Below are positions 58,627-64,000 of a DNA stretch of 64,000 nt, piece by piece. Within the stretch, counting starts at the first letter, position 1. Every line of letters begins with the position of its first letter. The DNA lies in contig MPUH01000159.1 of NCBI GenBank assembly GCA_001970955.1, forward strand, positions 28,814-92,813, written 5' to 3'. A model generated the notes under the pieces. The model searched no databases. It saw only the letters and a list, made by a program, of their open reading frames with translations, and was not told the origin of the DNA. Both the position numbers and the translations under genes were made by a program. This DNA is from Stentor coeruleus (lineage: Eukaryota; Ciliophora; Heterotrichea; Heterotrichida; Stentoridae).

Positions 58627-59307
58627 ATGGAAAATAAACTTCTAAACTATCACGCCCAAGCCAAAAAAAGACGGGAAGCGCTTAAAAAATCTCTCGAAGA
58701 AGAAGAAATGAAAGAAGTCCAAGCAAAGCCGAAAATCAACAAAAAATCCCGAATCCTCGCTGAAATCTACGAAAAAAAGTACTTCCAACAACTAACTGAG
58801 CCAAAAGAGCCCCAAAAACCTTCCAGCACCCAAAATGTCACACTTTCCAACACTCCTGAGCCTTTAAAAATCCCAATAAGCATCTCAGTATCCAAAAAAC
58901 TCACTGTAAACTCCAACAATTTCTTTCAAAAAAACCAATTCCCTATAAAAAAAAGAACCAAATCCCTTCTAAATCTTTCAGTCCTTGAAAGAAATGAAGT
59001 CTGGCTCGCTAAAAAAAACGAAAAACTCGACAAGTCACGTCTAATAAACCAAGAAAAAACCTTAGCTGAATGCACTTTTTCCCCTGTGACTGTTAATAAA
59101 GCACAAGCAAGTAAGATTTTACCTGAAAGTTCAGATAACAGTTTTGTCTCAACTCCATTATCTGTAGAAACCTTTACAGATTGTTCAGAAAATCATCTTA
59201 AAAGCGCTAAGAAACCTCAGGGCTATAAAAATCTTGCCCCTTTTCAAGTAAAAGTTTCATTCCAATGCGGAATTGACTTGAGAAGTTTTTTGAAAAGAGC
59301 TAAGTGA
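58627..59307 (+). CDS. Unrecognised basic protein with a 'W-K-K...CTFSP' motif
   Basis: 226 residues. The N-terminus (YHAQAKKRREALKKSLEEEE) is a charged helix. Residues about 120-155 contain NEVWLAKKNEKLDKSRLINQ followed by EKTLAECTFSPVTVNK. This W-(K)-x-K...E...CTFxP arrangement recurs in many otherwise unrelated ciliate proteins, often cilium- or cytoskeleton-associated, but has no defined function that I know of. The rest is disordered and Ser/Lys/Pro-rich. Confidence 0.7.
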   Translation: MENKLLNYHAQAKKRREALKKSLEEEEMKEVQAKPKINKKSRILAEIYEKKYFQQLTEPKEPQKPSSTQNVTLSNTPEPLKIPISISVSKKLTVNSNNFFQKNQFPIKKRTKSLLNLSVLERNEVWLAKKNEKLDKSRLINQEKTLAECTFSPVTVNKAQASKILPESSDNSFVSTPLSVETFTDCSENHLKSAKKPQGYKNLAPFQVKVSFQCGIDLRSFLKRAK

Positions 59308-60052
59308 TGAGTAGATAAGTTTTTTTTATTGTAAAATTGATTAGTTAATTGATGATGATGAGAATATTATTAAGGGGAATTAAGGATGATATTTAGATGG
59401 ATTAAAAGGATTAAAAGGATTAGAATGGTTATAATAAAGAAAAATTTTAATAAAATGATTAAGAGTGGGAAATTGTGAGGGTGTTTGTAAAGGAAATATG
59501 TGTGGAAGAATATGGATTAGAGGATTATTGATGAATTTTTTAAGGAAGTTTATGTTTTATATTAGAATAATATTTTAAATGGTGATCATAGAGATTTAGA
59601 TTGGATTTTTATTGAGTGAGTTTAGATTATGGTTAATGATTTGATGTAGGAGGATTAGATTATATGTATTAAAAGTTTTTTAAAAGGTTTACTAGATAAA
59701 TAATTTTATCGGTAGACCTTAAACAGATTTAACTGGAATATATACTCCATCTATCTTACCTTATAAATAATTACTTTTTGCCATAAAAATCCTAAAAAAA
59801 AACTATAATTTCTTACCTAATCATCATACAAAATTCGAAACCCTCTCTACTAAAACTTCTTCCCAAAACATTTACTGATTATTTTCCAACAAAATCACAC
59901 TTCCCAACAACAAAAAACCTAAAATTTTCCACACAAAAAATTCTTCTAACCAAAATATCTAAATATTTCCTCTCAACATCTCAAAAATTAACCCATCCTC
60001 CAATTTAATCTAAAATCTGAAAAAAATATAATTTTCCAATATACAAATCAAA
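59308..60052. other. Intergenic with extreme strand asymmetry
   Basis: 59,341-59,640 has a single C on the plus strand in 300 bases; 59,761-60,050 has only a handful of G. The switch is at about 59,690-59,760. No gene or repeat is seen. Confidence 0.8.
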
Positions 60053-61042
60053 ATGTTGGATATAACAGTAGCTGATCGTTTCAAACTAGGAAAAAAACTA
60101 GGATCAGGTAGTTTTGGAGATATTTACAAAAGTACTGACGTCCACATGAACCAAGAAGTTGCAATCAAACTAGAAAAAATCAACTCACGCCATCCACAGC
60201 TGATTTATGAAAGCAAATTAATCAAAATTCTATACGGCGATATTGGTATTCCACAAATATACTGGTATGGGACTGAAGGTAATTATAATGTCATGGTCAT
60301 GGAGCTGCTCGGGCCTAGTCTTGAAGATTTATTTACAAAATGCGGAAGGAGATTTTCGCTTAAAACAACGCTTATGATTGCAGAACAAATGATCAACAGG
60401 ATCGAATATGTTCATGGGAGGAATTTTATCCACAGAGACATCAAACCTGACAATTTCCTCATTGGCCTTGAAAGGAAAGCGAATGTTATTTATATTATTG
60501 ACTTTGGTCTCGCTAAAAAGTACCGAGATTCAAAGACAAATCAGCATATCCAATACAGAGAAGGTAAATCTTTAACAGGTACCGCACGCTATGCATCATT
60601 AAACGCACATGATGGAAAAGAACTAAGCAGACGTGATGACTTAGAATCAATAGGTTACGTTTTAATGTATTTCCTTCGTGGTTCCTTACCTTGGCAAGGT
60701 ATCGCAACTCGTAACAAAGAAGAAAAGTACCGAAAAATCTTTGAAAAAAAACGAGCGACAAGCTTAGATGAACTATGCTCTGATTTTCCTATAGAGTTCA
60801 AAGCATATCTCGATTATTGTAAAAGGTTATCTTTTGATGAATCCCCAGACTACAACTATTTAAAAAGTTTATTCCGACAAGTTCTTAGTCGTGAGCAGAT
60901 TTCTTTAGACACAGTTTTTGACTGGGACCAACAAAATGACAAGCCCCAGACCATCATCAAACCTGAACCAGCTAAAAAAGTTCCTATAGAAATGCCAAAT
61001 GCTGAATCCAAATCCAAAAAGAAAAAATGCAACATTTTCTAA
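60053..61042 (+). CDS. Casein kinase 1 with C-terminal CaaX-like motif
   Basis: A 329-residue Ser/Thr kinase of the CK1 family. It has a Gly-rich loop ([10 protein letters not shown], 17 on), VAIKLE Lys39, HRDIKPDN (127-134) and DFG (150-152). The CK1 signature [20 protein letters not shown] replaces the usual APE segment. The kinase domain is complete; the tail is short. It ends [10 protein letters not shown]: a polybasic stretch followed by a Cys-a-a-X box, so the protein could be prenylated and membrane-bound, in contrast to the double-Cys palmitoylation of yeast Yck proteins. Convergent with ribosomal protein uL13, 28 bp between the stops. Confidence 0.95.
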   Translation: MLDITVADRFKLGKKLGSGSFGDIYKSTDVHMNQEVAIKLEKINSRHPQLIYESKLIKILYGDIGIPQIYWYGTEGNYNVMVMELLGPSLEDLFTKCGRRFSLKTTLMIAEQMINRIEYVHGRNFIHRDIKPDNFLIGLERKANVIYIIDFGLAKKYRDSKTNQHIQYREGKSLTGTARYASLNAHDGKELSRRDDLESIGYVLMYFLRGSLPWQGIATRNKEEKYRKIFEKKRATSLDELCSDFPIEFKAYLDYCKRLSFDESPDYNYLKSLFRQVLSREQISLDTVFDWDQQNDKPQTIIKPEPAKKVPIEMPNAESKSKKKKCNIF

Positions 61043-61070
61043 CCAAAGCCAGGACTTTCTAATTAACTAC

Positions 61071-61673
61071 TTAATAACCACTTTCAGCTATAGTCTTTAA
61101 ATCCTTGCCCAAAGTGCCTTTGATCTTATTAAAAGCTTGTTCCTTTGCTTTAACTTTATCTAATTTCCCTTGGTACCAAGTTGCAGCTTTTTGTTTACGT
61201 TTTTCTTCAAGTCTCTTGACTAAATCTTGATGTTTCCATCCAACAGTTCCAGCCAAATCACCTAAAACACAATATTGTGATTGAGGGCTCATTTTCAATA
61301 CCCTTAAAGCTGAAGGAACAACCATTTTCTTTTTTGTGTCGTATGGATGAGGTACACCATCAAATACTTTAAGACGAGCAAGGGCCGCTTGACCGTGTGG
61401 AGATTTTCTTGGGACCATTCCTCTTACGGCTTTATAGAAAATCATACTTGGAGCTCGATGATGATATGGACCTCGTTTTGGATTTGTGTTCATACGTTTA
61501 CGTAAGTATTTCATAAATTTAATTCGGTTGTTGGCTAAGTGTCCGGAAATGTTGATCTCATCACAACGGACTACAGTGACTGCTTGACCTTCGAGAAGCT
61601 GTTTGGCAATAACTGAAGCCAACCTGCCGAGCAAGTGACCACGGCCATCGACAATTACTTCTTTCTTGAACAT
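61071..61673 (-). CDS. RPL13A: 60S ribosomal protein uL13 (RPL13A)
   Basis: A 200-residue large-subunit ribosomal protein. It starts VDGRGHLLGRLASVIAKQLL and contains NPKRGPYHHRAPSMIFYKAV, RGMVPRKSPHGQAALARLKV and FDGVPHPYDTKKKMVVPSAL, all hallmarks of eukaryotic uL13. The C-terminal extension (KRKQKAATWYQGKLDKVKAK) is the eukaryote-specific tail. Length is normal. A strongly expressed housekeeping gene with an extended G/T-rich, C-poor region upstream on the plus strand (its own sense strand is therefore G-poor). Confidence 0.98.
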   Translation of the reverse strand: MFKKEVIVDGRGHLLGRLASVIAKQLLEGQAVTVVRCDEINISGHLANNRIKFMKYLRKRMNTNPKRGPYHHRAPSMIFYKAVRGMVPRKSPHGQAALARLKVFDGVPHPYDTKKKMVVPSALRVLKMSPQSQYCVLGDLAGTVGWKHQDLVKRLEEKRKQKAATWYQGKLDKVKAKEQAFNKIKGTLGKDLKTIAESGY

Positions 61674-62694
61674 ATTTATATGAGATTGTGGATGGAAGAG
61701 TTTAAAGGCTTTTTTTTTTGTGGGAGAGAAAAGTAGATTTTTTATGGATTTAAATGATTAGATAAAGTTTTTTTTAATACTTTTGGGATAGGCAGAGGTT
61801 GTTAGTAGGTTTTATGAGATTTTGGATTTTTTTTTGTTTGAAGGTAGGTTTGGGTTTTGATGTAATTTTTGTTTTTGGGAATTTGGCTTGGATTTAATGA
61901 AGTGTGTATGGTTAAAGGATTAGCTTTATAAATTTGGGTATGTGATTTGTGTGAATATAAAGGATTTTTATATGGTTGGATGGGATTAGGAGGAATATTT
62001 TGGGAGTTTTGAAGGTATTATGTTGTGTAAGGGATTTTGGAGATATTGAGGATGTTGATAAAATTGGATACTTAATATTGTGGATTAAAGATAAATGAAT
62101 ATTAAGGTATGTGTGATAAAAAATAAAATAATTTTATGGGGAAATTAAGCATAGATTTTATATAAAAATTGAACTTTTAATTATATATTGATTATGGTAA
62201 TGAAGTAAAAGATAGAGATAAGGCATTAAATATATTTTATGGCATATAAAGAGCCGATATGATAATGATTTAATAATATTAGGAATATTGATTTAGAATA
62301 AAAATGAGATGGTTGAAAATATGATGATGTGCACAGAAAAATGGCAATTAAAAAATTATTATTTACTTAGCATAAGTTTTCTATAAATCTGATTTGATAT
62401 GCTACTATAAAATATGAAAAAAAAATTTGTCAACTTTTAATAAGTTTAAGTCCCAATTTTAAACTAAATATACATATATTATCTCACTAAAAAAGCATTT
62501 ATAAAAAAATAATTTAGCTTATAAATAAACTCTTCAATAATTCTAATGAACTCAAATAAAAACTAATCTTATAGTATCTTGAAAAATAAAAAAAATGTAA
62601 AACTCGTTTTTATTAAAGGGTAATATTAACTTATTATAAATTTCTCAAATTATAACTAATAAATTATTATATCTCTAATTCATTTTAAAGCAAA
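61674..62694. other. Intergenic, nothing recognised
   Basis: C-poor over the first 400 bp (upstream of uL13); more C than G near 62,450-62,690 (downstream of the WD40 gene). No gene or RNA is seen. Confidence 0.65.
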
Positions 62695-64000
62695 TCAGCA
62701 TATCTTTTTATTGATTCTAAAGATATAATACCTATTATTTCTGCAAACATATATTCCATACTTGTGCTTTTTCGAATAACTCCATAATTTTTTACACTCT
62801 TCATTAGGATTATCATTATTTATCACATCAAGTAATTTATAGTTGCTTTTAACAAAATAAGACTCATTGTTTAATTTCATAAAAAAATTTTCCTCACCAT
62901 TAGATTTAGTAAAATGATATACTATTTTAATACTCTTAGAATTCCATACATATATGTTATTTTTATTATATGTTTCACCTTCAGCAACTATATATTTGAA
63001 ATCATTACAAATCCCACAAGAGAGTAGATATTCATATCCCATTGTATATTCCAATAAAATAGTCTTTACATTATAATCAATAACTTTTATTGTATTATTA
63101 AATGTATGCAAAAATATGTACTGACCATTTTCAGGAAATCTTGTATGATCTGGCAAGGTTTTTCCTACTTCAAAGCTTCCATAAAACTTTAGAATATTTA
63201 AATCCCATATGGTTAGAAAAAATAAAGATGTCTTTAAATCAAGATAGTAACTACATAATATAGTTGTGTTGTGTATTTCCAATCTCGCCAACTTATAATT
63301 TCCTCCTGGAAAAACCACAGTTTGATTCTCTTGATTTATACAATCATAAATATGCACATCAGTATTTTTATCAGCAAAAACAATCTTCTCTTGTAAAATA
63401 TTAATTTTTGTATAAGGCTTTTCTAATATAGGCATTTTCTTCATCATAGCCATTGTAAACATATCATAAAACGTTAATTCCATATCAAAAGCACTAAAAA
63501 TCACTATATAATCTTTAATAAAAAATGCATCTGTTGGTATTTGGCTATCGTTCTCGCAAAGCAAATCGATGTCAAGATTATACCTACTAAATTCAGCATC
63601 TTCTTTATTGTAGTTAAGAATTTTTGTTGCATAAATTTTGAAAGATTCTTGCTTTTTAGCTTTATTAAACGATATTATATCTGGAAAATCTTTAAAGATA
63701 TTATTAATTTCAATATATATTTTTGAAAGATACTCAAAATGTTTATGATTTGGTGATAAATAAGTGCTTTGACATTCAGTTTCCGGACTTTTATTAAGAA
63801 CTTTTTCTAGGTCCCATAAACGGATTGTACAATCTCTGCTCAAAGATAGCAAAAATTTTCCGTTTTCATGGATTTTTAAAGAATAAATTGTTAATGGATG
63901 TCCAGCAAGAACAGCTACAAGTGATTGCCTTTCAATATTCCAAACTCTTATGCTGCAGTCAAAGTTGAAATCAAGATCTCCTCCAGCTGATCTAAAATAT
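62695..64000 (-). CDS. WD40-repeat protein, 5' end outside window
   Basis: The frame is open from the window edge to the stop at 62695, at least 434 residues; the true start lies beyond the window. The best WD repeats are at the visible N-terminus: FDCSIRVWNIERQSLVAVLA, then AGHPLTIYSLKIHENGKFLL and SRDCTIRLWDLEKV. Beyond these the propeller is more diverged, with blades such as TIWDLNILKFYGSFEVGK and NNIYVWNSKSIKIVYHFTKS. It is probably part of a beta-propeller scaffold; no other domain is visible, so partner and process are unknown. Confidence 0.85.
   Translation of the reverse strand, partial: YFRSAGGDLDFNFDCSIRVWNIERQSLVAVLAGHPLTIYSLKIHENGKFLLSLSRDCTIRLWDLEKVLNKSPETECQSTYLSPNHKHFEYLSKIYIEINNIFKDFPDIISFNKAKKQESFKIYATKILNYNKEDAEFSRYNLDIDLLCENDSQIPTDAFFIKDYIVIFSAFDMELTFYDMFTMAMMKKMPILEKPYTKINILQEKIVFADKNTDVHIYDCINQENQTVVFPGGNYKLARLEIHNTTILCSYYLDLKTSLFFLTIWDLNILKFYGSFEVGKTLPDHTRFPENGQYIFLHTFNNTIKVIDYNVKTILLEYTMGYEYLLSCGICNDFKYIVAEGETYNKNNIYVWNSKSIKIVYHFTKSNGEENFFMKLNNESYFVKSNYKLLDVINNDNPNEECKKLWSYSKKHKYGIYVCRNNRYYIFRINKKIC

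Noticed and set aside
1-64000. tRNA, rRNA, CRISPR arrays, telomeric repeats, bacterial operon signals
   Set aside because: None seen by eye on either strand; a tRNAscan/Infernal run would be needed to exclude a diverged RNA gene.

Overview
This window looks like macronuclear DNA of a heterotrich ciliate, most likely Stentor or a close relative. The DNA is very AT-rich. Genes are packed, with 8, 11 and 28 bp between some neighbours. The clean reading frames, including one of 4,293 codons, end at TAA, TAG or TGA, so the standard code is in use. Five genes can only be completed by removing a 15-nt intron of the form GTA(N6)A(N2)TAG. Tiny 15-nt introns plus the standard code fit Stentor; Blepharisma has similar introns but reads UGA as Trp. 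The species name is an inference.

Layout. 1-9.6 kb: small genes on both strands: an unrecognised partial gene, two unrecognised genes 8 bp apart, an eight-EF-hand protein, proteasome subunit Rpn3, an acylation-type coiled-coil protein, a very divergent histone H2A-like protein, an eight-repeat axonemal-like protein, an OPA3-family protein and an unknown. 10-15.5 kb: a Cid1/Trf4-type nucleotidyltransferase with a long disordered middle, and mitochondrial ATP synthase alpha. 16.5-20.1 kb: a tight same-strand trio of a ZnT zinc transporter with a His/Asp minisatellite loop, calcineurin A and a PP4/PP6-type phosphatase. 20.2-33.05 kb: one gene for a 4,293-residue Sfi1-like repeat protein with about 45 regular ~69-residue repeats organised in 725-residue super-repeats. 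This is the outstanding feature and resembles the giant spasmin/centrin-binding proteins of contractile heterotrichs. 34.9-43.4 kb: a coiled-coil protein, a TIGAR-like phosphatase, a decayed EF-hand gene, a basic protein, a SAS-4/CPAP basal-body protein and an ankyrin-DHHC protein whose catalytic Cys is His. 43.4-50.2 kb: a gene-poor stretch with a LINE-type reverse transcriptase pseudogene, another decayed gene, two small genes and a decayed transporter fragment. 50.4-53.9 kb: two tandem SLC18-like MFS transporters, one with an in-frame TGA at a Trp codon. 54.6-64 kb: small genes, a ferredoxin, superoxide dismutase, casein kinase 1 with a C-terminal CaaX-like end, ribosomal protein uL13 and a partial WD40 gene.

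Themes. Several genes belong to calcium handling and the cortex or basal-body cytoskeleton: the EF-hand protein, calcineurin A, the giant centrin-binding-type protein, SAS-4 and the axonemal-like repeat protein. Co-location may be chance. Intergenic DNA shows a striking strand asymmetry: the sense strand is nearly G-free upstream of starts and nearly C-free downstream of stops, so it marks gene direction.

Quality. Seven single-N positions are each flanked by a copy of the same 10-91 bp. These are assembly joins and break five genes artificially or inflate their length. Several start codons need to be moved to an ATG.
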